DNA of 64,000 nt from Ctenosaura bakeri (lineage: Eukaryota; Chordata; Lepidosauria; Squamata; Iguanidae), in assembly GCA_948474755.1 (NCBI GenBank), contig CAOLHI010000488.1, forward strand, positions 310,001-374,000, read 5' to 3'. The notes beneath the pieces are model-generated. The model was not told where the DNA came from and ran no database searches. It worked only from the letters and a program-made list of their open reading frames with translations. A program made the translations under genes and the position numbers. Shown in pieces: positions 33,066 through 44,453 of this stretch (the first letter of the stretch is position 1; each line of letters begins with the position of its first letter).

Positions 33066-33311
33066 ATAAGTCCAAGCTTAAGATATAAAGTTTATTAAAT
33101 TGTTAAAGATTAAATACTATGTGTCCAGGCACAATTTTTAATATCTGAGCCAAAGATAAAACCACAGATAAAAAAAGAAACAGTTTCTAGAAATAAGCAG
33201 AAGCAATTGATAAAGCAACCCTTACAGAAATTGCCTTTACCCGTCGGACTCCAAATATCCCAGTTATTTTTGAATCAATTCAACATAAGCTTAGCCAAAG
33301 GTAAACATATA
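33066..33311. other. Unassigned spacer
   Basis: No repeat or gene recognised. Confidence 0.4.
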
Positions 33312-34187
33312 CAGTCATCCCTTCACATTTGTGGGTTTGACTTTCACAGATTTGATTATTCGTGGATTATTTGCTGCTGCCTCTGCTGCTGTCCCAAACC
33401 GTTTTTATTGGGACTTCAATAACACCAGTGTCCATCTTCAGCTGTGTTCAGTTAAGTCAAGTTTAGTAAGAGATCAACTCTTTGGTCACTGGAAGGAAAT
33501 CAAACTGGCAGGGTGGCTGGGCCGGGCCACATACGTGTTCCCTCGTGCACTCATTCACATGGGAAGGGACTGGGACAGGTGAGTGTGAGGAGGGAGGGCA
33601 TGGATATGTGTTCGCTTGCTCACTCACTTTCATTGATGAGGGAAGGGGATGGGATGGGAGAATGCACAGAGGGAGAGTATTCATTCCCTTGCTCGCTCAC
33701 TTGTGTGAGCAAAGGGGATGGGATGGGGGAGTGTGAGAAAAGAGGGTATGCATGTTCTTTCCCTTTCTCACTTATTCAGGTGAGAGGAGGGAAGGGAGTG
33801 GGATGGGGTAGGGGGGAGAAGGACGGCATGTGGTTTGCAGGTCTCTGGGGTGAATGGAGGGAGTGGAAAGGGGGAAGAGAGGAAGAGAGAACTGAGGCAG
33901 GTGGGCAGGATGGCAGCAGCAGTGGGAGGAGGGCAAGGGTCTCTAGAAGCTGCTGTGATGGCAGCAGCACTCCCTGATGGGGATCCATACATACCAACTG
34001 CCCTTCTTCCTCTACCATCCCAACCCTTCTTCCCACCTGCCCAAGTGAGTGAGTAAGTACATGAGCCAGACACAGCTACATCCCCCCAGTACAGGTACAT
34101 TTTGTGTGTGTTAAATATGGTTTGGAGTTTTTCCACTATCATGGAAGTCCTGTGTCCCTAGCCCTTGTGAAAATGGAAGACTGACTG
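33312..34187. mobile_element. Tigger-like non-autonomous element with internal repeats, TA target
   Basis: CAGTCATCCCTTCACATTTG on the left mirrors CAAGGGC..GAAAATGGAAGACTGACTG on the right (inverse of CAGTCAGTCTTCCATTTTC); TA flanks at 33310-33311 and 34188-34189. The GATTTGATTATTCGTGGA subterminal motif matches the elements at 6344 and 26166. The interior carries a GGGATGGGATGGG-type tandem array. Frames on both strands (33513-33977 plus, 34142-33768 minus) are repeat translations. Confidence 0.7.
33530..33810. repeat. Imperfect tandem array inside the Tigger-like element
   Basis: Units containing CTCACTCACTTTC/CTCGCTCACTTG/CTCACTTATTCAGG followed by GAGGGAAGGGGATGGGATGG recur at roughly 65-80 base intervals, giving four diverged copies. 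Confidence 0.7.
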
Positions 34188-34189
34188 TA

Positions 34190-35373
34190 CAGTCTGACAA
34201 AGAAACAGAGGAGCCTGATGTGATTTAAAGTTCCACAGTTATTCTTGAAGGAAAATCATACTGACTGTGATGGAAGTGAAGGCTGGACTGATTGGGTAGT
34301 GGGTGCATTCCATGTGAATTCAGACTAAAAAAAAGCAGAAACAACTATTTAGGGCCCTTCCCTTGAACCTTCTCCAGTCTGAATTCCCATTATAACAAAT
34401 TCTCTTCTCATTCAACATATAAATCTGCCTTGAATTGATTCAGATCTTTGGTGAAGTAGTTTAGTTTTGTACACCAATGGTGGGGACCTTGTGGCCTTCC
34501 TCATGTTGTTAGACAGGAAGCCCCAGCAGCCCCAGTCAACATAGCTAATAGTGAAGAATGCTGGGAGATACAATCTTACTGGAGAGCTACAAGATTCACA
34601 TAACTGTTTTGCACAGAATAGCAGAAGCTCTCTAAGGAATCAGCACTTGTCCTTCCAATCCCACAGAGGGAAATAATTTCAAATATTGGAAGATTTGGGA
34701 CAGGTAAAAAAAGTCCCTTCCTCAAGAGGGGTTCAATATCTCCCTATTTTGGCTATATAAGCAAAAGCAGAGTCAGTTCTAGCATTAGGCACAGTGTAAC
34801 GGCTACCTCGGGCAGATTCTGGGTGTCATGAAAGAGCAGGAAATTATTAGTTATGTACATTGTCTCATAGCATATTTACTGCAGTTTGAAGATTTTCTGT
34901 TTCATGTGCTAAAATAACTTGGATGTAGGATTGCCAGAGGAAAAACTGGAAATCACATCTATATCTTTAAAGATTGAGTAGAAAAGAAAATATGACATGC
35001 AACGCTGGCTAAAATTCCCTCCTTATACTATGCCATTAAAGATATAGGAGCTGTCTCCAGTTTTCAGTCGGGCAATCTGGCAACCTATCAGGTCGCCAGC
35101 TCCCCATCATGAGTATAATCATGAGGAAGGAGGAGTCGCATATATAGATTCAAAAATTCATAGTCATATTCACATGTATGGCTAGGTTTGCTGACATGTA
35201 TGTGTAACTACCAATATGGGAAATACTGCTATAATGTATCCATTCTAATTGCTATAATTGCTAACCATTGCTAAAGTGTATTTACAAAGAGGAAAGAGGC
35301 TGGGGAAATTAAGTGAGAAAATAAGTGAAAAGAATATTGTGAGAATGAAGTGTTGCTGTAAGAAAAGGACTAA
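34190..35373. other. Unassigned spacer
   Basis: No gene or repeat family recognised. Confidence 0.45.
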
Positions 35374-35523
35374 GGCCATTTCCACACTAGACTGTTATAG
35401 TGCTATCATTCTATTTTCAACATCCTATGGAATCCTGACTTCTCCCTAAACTGCAAACCCTGGGATTCCATGGAATGTTGAAAGTGTAATGATAGTGCTA
35501 TAACAGTTTAGTGTAGAAATGGC
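35374..35523. mobile_element. Short palindromic MITE (family S), TSD CTAA
   Basis: GGCCATTTCCACACTAGACTG to AGTTTAGTGTAGAAATGGC; CTAA at 35370-35373 and 35524-35527. The variant ATCATT replaces the usual ATTATT in both arms. Confidence 0.85.
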
Positions 35524-35527
35524 CTAA

Positions 35528-36555
35528 AAACGTGTCAAAAATTGTTCAAGGTTAAGAAATCCTGGAAAGAGCAGACAATGCTACACTAACCGAAGGAAGC
35601 TTAATACATAAGAATTTGTATCAATTGCTTATAAAAGTGCATGATGGTTGTACAAATTAGTTTCAGCAAGTTCCGTGGAAGTGTGCTGTTGGTACCCATG
35701 TTTTCCAATGAATACACTACTGTTATCTTCAGAGTGTGTTCTTTGTTGGAGTATTGGTCATCTGATAACATGACATTACTCTACTTGGATGCCTTTGGGT
35801 AATATGCCTTTTGTGTCATTTGTTGCCTAGCTCCAGGCATCAAAATGTCTTGGGGAAATCCTGACCAAAAGACTTTAAAAAATAAGGGAACAGATTCTTG
35901 GGTACCTAGCAAGGCATATCACACATAATGATCTGTTTTGTTCTGTTCTGTTTTCTTTTCCCTGTAGTGACTGACAAAATATTTAGGTCTGAATTGATGG
36001 GTAGAAACCCTTTTCTGAAATCACTATGTCCAGTTTTTGGATTCAGAAGCAGAGAGGAAGGCATTAAAAAGAAGTGTGCTCTTCTCAACAAGAGAGGTGA
36101 TTGAAGTAAAATGAAGCTAAAGGTGACCACAGCTCGCTCCTATTCTCTCTCTCCCTCTCTCTTTTCTCTCTCTGCTCTTGCATGAAACACCCTATGAATT
36201 TTTACCAGAGCTACAAAGCACACTATGGAGCTATGAGTCACCGTCATATGAAAAGCTTCCTTTCCCATAGTATCAAGTCTAAATAGTTTGGGAGTAGAAC
36301 ATACTTTTTCCATTGGATTCCCTCTGTGTTGCACACACAGAACTGTTTCAATGGGAACATAGATTATCATTCCGTTTATTTTATTACTGTTTTTTGCTAT
36401 CCTGCCTAAGGTTTTGGCTGTGTGTGTATAAACTGTATAGGCAGTAGTAGAAATATACAGGAGCATCCCTTTTCTGAGGTGGATATTCAGGAACAATTTC
36501 ACATGTTTACTTTTTTGCCTATTACTCAACTTTGGAAGGATGCCCGCATTTCAAA
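35528..36555. other. Unassigned spacer
   Basis: No supported gene. A pyrimidine tract (CTCTCTCTCCCTCTCTC) lies at 36144-36172. Confidence 0.45.
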
Positions 36556-36732
36556 GGCCATTTCTGCCCTACACTGTTCCAGTGCTATTATTCCACTTTC
36601 AACATCCTATGGAATCCTGGGGTTTGCAGTTTAGGGAGGGGCATTTAATGTTCTGAGCCAGAGAGCACCCCAGAACTCCACAGGATGTTGCAAGTGGAAG
36701 AATAGCACTGGAACAGTGTAGTGTGGAAAGGC
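36556..36732. mobile_element. Short palindromic MITE (family S)
   Basis: GGCCATTTCTGCCCTACACTG to CAGTGTAGTGTGGAAAGGC; flanks TCAAA and TCATA differ by one base. Both arms share GTTCCAGTGC where other copies have GTTATAGTGC. Confidence 0.8.
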
Positions 36733-37990
36733 TCATAGTTTTTTCAGAAATGTTATATGCAGATACTGTTTCAAAATGTATTACAGATGGATTGATATGC
36801 TTGTATCTAGATTTGAAAGTGGCAATGTATATTCTGTAAACATCCATGAAATGTTGTTATCTATGTCATATGCGTATATCCGTTATGTTATATAGATGTT
36901 ATATATGTTATATATATGTTATAATTATGTTATGTTATATCATCATGTGGGATGCATGTTTTTTATTTTGTGTCTCTCCTACTAATTCTCCCTTCCCTTC
37001 CATTGTTTTGTTGAATAAAAATAAATTAATAAAAGAAAGAAAGAAATGTTATTTCTTATTTCTCATTTAATTCACTACTCCATTTCTATCAAACGGTGGA
37101 TTCAAAGAGGCCAACTATTGTCAAATAAAGATTAAAAACAAAATGTTGATTAGAAACTTAAAAAGTCATTTAAAACAGAAGGGAAAATGCAACATTAAAG
37201 ACACAGCCAGCTTCCACAGTTAGGATGTATTTTACATTGGTACAGGCAGGCTATAGATGAAACTCTATCTAGTCTCTAAGGCTGTTGCAGTGCCACTTTA
37301 AGAGCCAAGAAGTGTCACTTCTACCAGGTCTTGTGGGAGGACTTGGACAATCCTGGGTTTATACATGGCTGTAACTCAAACTTGTTATTTTTTTTTTCTT
37401 TAATGTCAGATGTTTTACAGAAAACCAAGAGGTTTTAATAAATACGTTAGTTGAAGACATCTGGTTGTAGTACTGTTTCCTGTGTTCAAAAAAAGCTCTG
37501 GGTAAATTTACTGAAGATCAGTAGAAGGATCCAACACTCAGTTGTGTTAACAATACTTAGTAAAACTGCACACAATAAACATCTGCCATGGCTGCTCTTG
37601 TGCTAATCAAGTAATCAGTATTTCTCCCTTGTAAAATTCTCCCCTGTGTTCTTTGGTTGACGCTATGCTGCACTGGTTGCCAGTTTGTTTTGTTTTATAA
37701 ACTGAGACCTGTAGTAACTCATATGTGTTTTTATTAATCTGTATAGCTGATGGATTTAGGAGGTAACTGTCTCCACCTCCACTACATTGCAATTTTGTGT
37801 CTGAATCTATTCCCCTGCCCCACTTCTCACTTTTTGCATTGGGTCAATGGATAAAGTTAAGGTTTTAGTGTAAAGAAAATTAAAGCTACAACTTTGAAGT
37901 CTGGATACTGTTTGGCCCATTCATATATCTGCATGTGCATCACTTGGTAACTTAAACGCTTAGTCCTTTTCAGATGTTTAATTGGGTATG
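36733..37990. other. Unassigned spacer with possible LINE tail
   Basis: ATGTTATATAGATGTTATATATG-type repeats at 36885-36940 precede TTGTTTTGTTGAATAAAAATAAATTAATAAAAG at about 37000-37035, which looks like an L1-style 3' end on the plus strand. Nothing coding is left. Confidence 0.35.
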
Positions 37991-38210
37991 TTGTCATGAT
38001 GTGCCTTCAAGGAGAACCTGTCACAGGGTTTTCTCTCCACCACCACCAAAACAAATAAAATAATTCAGGAGGGTTTGTCTTTGCCTTTCTCTGAGAATGA
38101 GAGAGTGTGATTCACCCAGTGAGTTTCCATGTTTGGGTGGGGATTCAGACCCTGATCACCAGAGTCAAAGTCCAACATCCAAACCACTACAGCACTCTGG
38201 CTGTCTGGGC
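37991..38210 (-). mobile_element. tRNA-derived MIR-like SINE, internally deleted
   Basis: GATGTGCCTTCAAGGAGAACC joins the tail directly to CTGTCACAGGGTTTTCT, so the CTGACTTATGG block is missing. It continues with TTTGCCTTTCTCTGAG, GTGATTCACCCAGTGAG and AACCACTACAGCACTCTGG. Confidence 0.72.
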
Positions 38211-38430
38211 GTATTCATTTTCAAAGTGTTGGGTAAGGAAGATGGTATAAAATATATCATATTATAATTGAGGTATTGAAAAGTGATGTGCATGCTGAGA
38301 ATATAATTCTCCGTTTCACACATGAAATTCTGCTGAAATCACATAGAGGCCTAAAATTCAGATTATTGTAATATGACAATTAAGAATACAATGATCATTG
38401 TTTGTTTTATATGTTGGAATTGTAATAAAA

Positions 38431-38431
38431 T

Positions 38432-38477
<46 letters not shown>
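38431..38477. repeat. (TA)n microsatellite
   Basis: About 47 bases of nearly pure AT alternation. Confidence 0.95.
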
Positions 38478-38478
<1 letters not shown>

Positions 38479-39000
38479 CAGATTATGACATTGGAAGGAA
38501 ACTAGATGTGTATATTTTCAGAATACAATTTTACATCACAGATTCAGATCCCGGCTCAATCCATTTTCAAGGTAGGGATGGATGAATCTGGCAGTTTTAT
38601 TTTCTCCCACATCCAATCGCAAGCTTTTATTATCCCATTTACGAAGAAATTTGGAATCTTTCATATGTTTCTATAAAACAAATTTTAAAAAAATTCCAAC
38701 CATCCACAGGAACCAAACTCAGTAGGGATATCTATTGCTAGAACACTATTTTTATTAAAAAAGGAGAAGCAACTGGAAAAAAAAAGATGGCAACCCTAAC
38801 GTAGCCCAATAAGCATGACTGAAAACATGGGAAATCAAACCTCTACTCTGCCTAGATAAGACAATAAGGCACATTCAATTTCTCACATATCCAGATGTTT
38901 TAAACCTCACTCCCCTGTGAACTGTGGCCCCAGTAAATATTGCTCTCATGTCTATTATTAAATGATGAAAAAGAAAAAAACTTTCCCAAGAAAGATAGAT

Positions 39001-39370
39001 TTGTTTATTTATTTAAGGATTTTTGATTGTATCTCAGCCTGTCAGGGCAATGCAAGAAGTGGAAGGAGTAAAAATATTACTGAAAATCAGATCAAAACAA
39101 GTTATTCAAAAGCATTTTTTTAAACACACACACACACACACACACACACATACCTACAATGTTCAGAAAACCCACCTTGGCCATAAATGCCAAAGGCTGT
39201 ATGAAACAATACTGTCCTGGATGCCATTTGAGGCTCAGTAGGGATGGAGCCAATCTGGCTTCCTGTGGGATAGAATTCCACAACTGGAGTGCTTCCACAT
39301 AGAAAGCCCTGAAAGTCTTGTCAGCAGCTCACCAAGCTAGTTTGATATTGATCAAGAAGAAGGAGATTTT
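39001..39370 (-). mobile_element. LINE/L2-like 3' remnant
   Basis: TTGTTTATTTATTTAAGGATTTTTGATTG..CTCAGCCTG at 39000-39040 is the inverse of an L2-type 3' end; AGAATTCCACAACTGGAGTG...GAAAGCCCTGAAAGTCTTG at 39270-39320 is a block often found in the same lizard LINE-derived repeats. Interrupted by the CA microsatellite. Boundaries uncertain. Confidence 0.35.
39124..39151. repeat. (CA)n microsatellite
   Basis: Fourteen AC dinucleotides. Confidence 0.95.
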
Positions 39371-39589
39371 TCAATAGTAAACAAGAATGAATACAGTGCA
39401 ATTTGCAAACTGTAAAGAAGAGGAGGAGGAGGAGGAGACAAGAGGAAGAGGAAGAAAACAGACACAACCAAAATAGCCCTGTGAAGATACAGGATAATCT
39501 CTCAGAATAGTGAAAGCTGGAGGGTGAAGGAGTAGATGGAGAAGGAAAAAGCCAGGGTAGCAGAGGGTAAATGGAACTGAGTACTCTAG

Positions 39590-40044
39590 GGGCTTTTTCG
39601 CACTTGCGGGGGGAAACGGGGTGTTCTGATACTTACTGGGCTGGCGCGCGCCCTCCACTGATCCATGCTGATCCGGAGCAGTGCATGCCCACGCTTCACA
39701 CTTCTCCGGGGATGAAAAATGGCGCTTTCCGGTTGGTGGAGGCTCTCCACCAACCGGAGAAGCTTGCCAGCCTAAAGCCCGCCCCCAGAAGATTTGTAGG
39801 CTCGTGCTGGCGTGAGCCTGCAAAACTACACTTAGCGCAGCGATGGACTGGGGTGCGCTGTGCTATTGAAAGTCCTCTTTTAAGCAGTCTTTCAATAGCA
39901 CGGCGAACCACAAGTTCTGGGAGTTCTGGAGCGGGCTGAAGTCCGGACATACATAAAGTAGTCTGGATCCAGTTTGCCCCCAAGTGCAAATGTCCTCGCT
40001 AGAGGACACTCTGCCCTGTCTCTAAATCAAAGTGCAGAAAAGGC
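39590..40044 (+). mobile_element. Long GC-rich multi-hairpin MITE (family L), TSD CTAG(G)
   Basis: GGGCTTTTTCGCACTTGCGGG to AAAGTGCAGAAAAGGC; CTAG at 39586-39589 and 40045-40048 (CTAGG if 5 bp). Same orientation and layout as 4139: CCGGTTGGTGGAG/CTCCACCAACCGG stem, GCTATTGAAAG (39862-39872) with CTTTCAATAGC (39889-39899), and AGTCCGGACATACATAAAG. Frames of about 120 residues on each strand are incidental. Confidence 0.85.
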
Positions 40045-40048
40045 CTAG

Positions 40049-41867
40049 GAATGGCTGTCTGGAGCAACAAACAAGATCACTACAGAAATATAAGAATGTA
40101 TAGAATAATAAGTTCAATTTGTCTTATAGTGGTTTAAAGAGAATGGCATCACTTGAAATCTTTGGGGCCAAATCATAAAAATGAGAGGTCTCCCATCCTC
40201 CATGCCTCCTTTTTCAAGATGCTCAAGATTGTTGTTTTTTGTTTCAGCTGATTCTAACAGCTACTAAATCCAGTTATTATCCGAGTGAAACTAGATTACA
40301 CTCAGTCAACAGGAACTTGGTAAGTCAACATCGATGAAAGTTATTTTGACTCAATGAATCTTTTCTAGTTGGGACTAACAAACTATCTTGCCCATACTCT
40401 AATAGTGTTCTAGAAAAGGTTCTCTATCTTATGCCAGATGCTAACTTTACAGTAACTCACAAAGTTTCTGTTTTTACCTGAGCAGCAATAAAAATTCAGA
40501 CAAAATTTAGCGCTGATACTGCAGTCGATTGTTCTGGAGATGGTTTTATTTAATCACAGCATTTTTATTTATATTCGAGTGTTTTAATCTTATTGATTTT
40601 TTTAAAAAGCATTCTAGAGTATATCCTATTTATTTCATGTTGTAATTTGTAATTGTACTCGCTTGTTTTTGTATATGAATGGCTCATGGTCTAACTATTA
40701 ATAATAAATAATTACTACTATAGCTAAAATATGAATGAAATATCATACTATTGCATCAGCTTTAACCTTAGCAATAATTACCGAGGAAAAACAGTATGGC
40801 AACAGCAATTGCATATTTCTGAACATGGAAAAAACAGTTCTACAGAGCTGATGTTACTGAAAACCTGACAAGAAGTTTTTGTTTTTTGTTTTAAACTTTG
40901 TCTAACTTATCCATATGATACATTTTACCATCAAATCCAGTTGTGAAATGGTCATAGAAAACATTTCCTGATTGGAGAGGGGACCCATTATTGTTACTGT
41001 GATATACTAGTTGACAATTAATTGCTGAGATTAATTGATTAAAAATATACTGCTTGACTGAATGGGTCCTCAATTAATTCAGCAGGCGTCTGTAAGTTTA
41101 TAAGAAGTCAAAAAACTCCACAAAAGCCCATTTTGGTGGAATCACACATTCCTATGCTTCCATGAGGTAGGAGAGGAACTTCTTCTAAAACGCTAAGTGC
41201 CACAACATTTGAATGAAGCCATTGTTTTTCTGTGCAAATTTATGGAAATTTGATTGATTAACTGCTTGATTGATTTTAATTTCTTGGCAAGGTAGTATGG
41301 AGAAATACTATCTATGAACTTTGACTACTTAGGAAAAGCACTCTGTCCACAGAACATATGGTGATTTGTTATTGTTACAGATGTGTGAATTTGTCCTTAG
41401 TGGTCCTACCTCATGGCATCAATTGTTTGCTCAGTGGTTGATCTGCCAACAGCAGGAGGGCTGCCAGCCTAGCAATCAGTCAACATAGTAGTGTCAGCTT
41501 GATTGCTCAATTAAACGCACTATAGTTTGTGCCTCCTGATGTTTGCAGGATAATGGTAGTGATTGACAAGCCAACACACATTCCAGCTTCTTCTGTATCT
41601 AGCCAATGTTTCCCAGCATGTGCAATGTTTTGATTTAGAGCCATTCATTTCATTTCTTCCTTTTCTGTCCGGGTCTCCTTTCTCAATGCATTAAGCTTCA
41701 CTGTGTATAACAGCAAAGCTGTAGTGGTTAAGCGCTCACTAATGTAAAAAAAGGACAAGCAAAATGATCAAGAGGCTGAGGAGGAAAGATGACAACACTT
41801 ACAGTGTGTGAGCTTAGGAACAAAGGCCAGTAAGAGGGGACATGTTAGAACTGTATAAAGTTACTGA
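40049..41867. other. Unassigned spacer
   Basis: No gene supported. The AT-rich segment 40540-40720 ending ATTAATAATAAATAATTACTAC resembles an L2-type 3' end, but without a diagnostic motif. Confidence 0.4.
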
Positions 41868-42029
41868 GGCCATTTCTGCACGAGGCTGTTATAGCGCTAT
41901 GATTCCACTTGCAACATCCTATGGAATCCTGGGGTTTGCAGAGACCCCTCCCAAAACTGCAAGTCCCAGGATTCCATAGGATGTTGAAAGTGGAATCATA
42001 GCGCTATAACAGCCTCGTGCAGAAATGGT
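41868..42029. mobile_element. Short palindromic MITE (family S), near-perfect hairpin
   Basis: GGCCATTTCTGCACGAGGCTG on the left, CAGCCTCGTGCAGAAATGG on the right, with only about five mismatches over a ~73-base arm. Both arms share GAGGCTGTTATAGCGC and GCTATGATTCC, unlike other copies. Flanks CTGA and TTTAAG are not a clean duplication. Confidence 0.85.
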
Positions 42030-42734
42030 TTAAGTTATGCATTGTCTTGAGAGGCCTCCTTCTTGCATGGCACCAGAACACGGACTCCTTCAAAGAAACT
42101 GAGCGGTCAAGACACATAAAATGAAGTACTTTTTCATATAGTGCATAATTAAACTATTGAATTCCCTACCCAAAATACAGTATGCATCACTAACTTTCAC
42201 AACTTCACAGGAGGATTATATCTATTCATAGAGTACAAGGCAGTCAATGGTTACAAGTCATAAAGGCTATCAAGAATTCAATTCTTCACTAATTATCTTA
42301 AAAGAAGCAATGAGTAATTTTGGCAATGTTCTTCTTACTGCAAGAAAGTCAGCAAAAATTGTGCAGTTTTCAATGGCCATCTACAATTTGGGATTTACTC
42401 TGTACAAAATTCACTCATGGTTGTTTTGCTCAGAAAACAGCATTTCCTGCAGAAAACAAACACTTGCAAATTTTGCACAGACTAAATCCTGAGCTGCAAA
42501 GATTCTTGTCAGTCCAGCATTCTTCTTGTCATTATTTTCAAATATTCTTTCTGTCCCTAATAGCTATATGTTGTCAAAGACAACTTGCCCATGTGTAACA
42601 ATTGCCTGAGAATATGGAAGATGCTAATGAACTCACATTCTGCCTATGGGCTTCCAAAGGTTTTTGGTTGGACATGTCACAAAAACAGTTCTTGAATAGA
42701 TATGTGTTTTTATGATCAAACATGAAATAATGAG
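42030..42734. other. Unassigned spacer
   Basis: No gene recognised; two overlapping short frames at 42247-42598 have no domain. Confidence 0.4.
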
Positions 42735-42850
42735 ACCAGACACGGAAAATTAGGTTAAATAAGGGCTATTTTATTTGACCTAATCTATTTAAATAGCATT
42801 GACCTGGAAATGGAGCAAGACAGGGGAGAAAACTGATCCATTAAGTGAAT
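42735..42850. mobile_element. Fragment related to the insert at 53125
   Basis: AGGGCTATTTTATTTGACC...CTATTTAAATAGCATTGACC followed by GAAATGGAGCAA matches about 75 bases of 53140-53215. It is the only other copy in the window. Class unknown. Confidence 0.5.
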
Positions 42851-42869
42851 ATCACATCATTGCAATGCA

Positions 42870-42977
42870 TGGGGATGAGATGGCAGTGGGACTGCAATGG
42901 TGTTATGTGAAAGCATGACCTGCAGAGTGCTGCCATCCCATCCCCATAGCGGGACTGCAACACCATGCAGAAATGGC
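42870..42977. mobile_element. Possible one-ended MITE with the S/L terminus
   Basis: CATGGGGATGAGATGGCAG mirrors CTGCCATCCCATCCCCAT, and the right end CACCATGCAGAAATGGC is followed by CTAAG, as in families S and L. A matching left end was not found. Confidence 0.4.
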
Positions 42978-43013
42978 CTAAGTAGTAGTGATAAAGGAGG
43001 ACTTCTGTGACTT

Positions 43014-44206
43014 CTGGAAGCCAGTGTAGTTTAATGGTTTGAGCGTTGGACTCTGGAGACCAGGGTTAGAACTCCTGTTTGGCCATGGAAACCCATTGGG
43101 TGACCTTGCACAAGCCACATTCCCTCAGCCCCTGAGGAAGGCAAAGATCAATCTGTTACCCCCAAACATGGGTGACTCAGGGATTCACCTGCAATGCCAG
43201 TACCTCTGTGGAAAGGTGGGGAATTATTAGCTCAAAGAGGAGGCCTGTGAGAGTGAGTAACCTAGCAAGATTTTTGATACCTATGTCTCCCAGTTTTTCT
43301 GCAGGAAGAAACCAGCCAGAGATCCAAAAATAAGCTTAATTGTGTTTTATCAGAGAAACCGCAAATTCACACATAAGATCCAAGCAGTCATACAATCACA
43401 CAAGGCTAACTGAAGGAAACAGGAGGAAAGTTTCAGATGGTGAGATTTCGGAGTAAAGTGGCTGATATTTGCCAATCCTGAAGAACAGCAAAGAAGCAGC
43501 AATGTAGCTTAGATGGAAGTCTAATGACAGTACCCAATTGGAAATCAGAGCAGTAGAGTGGCAACCAGCAATCGGCAGACTGTGAGTTGACTTGGCCAAA
43601 ACTAGGGGTTTATATACCCAATTTCTGCCTGGAGGGCAGGGTGTGAATGGCTCATCAGCCAAGTAAACAGTGAAGTGTGTAGTGTGGACAATGAGGTCTA
43701 GAATAGCCTAATGGTCTTAGCATTAGTTGACAAGGGCTAACGGTCACCCTGATAGCTCAGTGCTTATTTGATAGGTTTTATGACAAAGGAAATGTTTGCT
43801 TGGTCAGAGGAACAAAAGATAAGACAATTAGCAGTCTTATGTGAATCTCTTAGACATTAATGTCCAAAAAGTCAAGTTGTTAAGGCTAACTGCAAGCCAA
43901 TGATCTCTGGAGTTTCTGGTGATTTCCTATGACCTCAATATGCTTAATAGTGTTTTCTGACCTAATTTGCAGAGCATATGTTTGAGCAGTCTTTTTCTTC
44001 TTGTCCGGTTCAGCCATACATCCATAACAGCACATGTTTTATATTTATGCCAATTAATATATTTTTCCAATCAAATCATATTTCACCAATTACAGCCTGG
44101 TAACAATCCCACTGTGAACAAATCTTGCCAAGAAAACCCTGTGATAGGTTCACCTTAGGGTTGCTATAGGTCAGAAACAACTTGAAGGCACACAACAATA
44201 GCAATG
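43014..44206 (+). mobile_element. tRNA-derived MIR-like SINE split by an LTR-A
   Basis: The head (43014-43153) has GCCAGTGTAGTTTAATGGTTTG (tRNA-like start), GGACTCTGGAGACCAGGGTT and GGGTGACCTTGCACAAG. The tail (44106-44206) resumes with GTGAACAAATCTTGCCAAG and AACTTGAAGGCACACAACA. Joined without the LTR at 43154-44105 the two parts are collinear with the uninterrupted copy at 49715. Confidence 0.88.
43154..44105 (-). mobile_element. Solo LTR, family A, inside a SINE
   Basis: TGTTACCCCCAAACATGGG to GCCTGGTAACA, 952 bases. AATC precedes it; ATCC follows, which fits an AATC duplication after loss of one A. A minus-strand TATA box lies at about 43610-43617. The host SINE gives exact outer boundaries. 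Confidence 0.88.
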
Positions 44207-44453
44207 TGGCTTCTATATTTTGTTATGTTTTTTTCCCCTTATCTTGTCTGGATATTGTGTAAACTGCAAAAAATGGAAGCCCTAAAAATACCTTTTGTCA
44301 CTCTGGAAGCAGTGTTTTATGTATTCCTATGAAGAACATGTGCAGAATTCAGCAAGAAATTTACCCATTTAACACAGTAAAAACACAGTAATAGTCTGCT
44401 TTGTTTTTAACCTGATGTTAGCCCTCTCCAGTCAAGTGCCAGAAAAAAGGCAG

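Noticed and set aside
33513..34142. Frames of 154 and 124 residues on opposite strands
   Set aside because: Translations of a GGGATGG-type tandem array inside a transposon-like element; low complexity and no domain.
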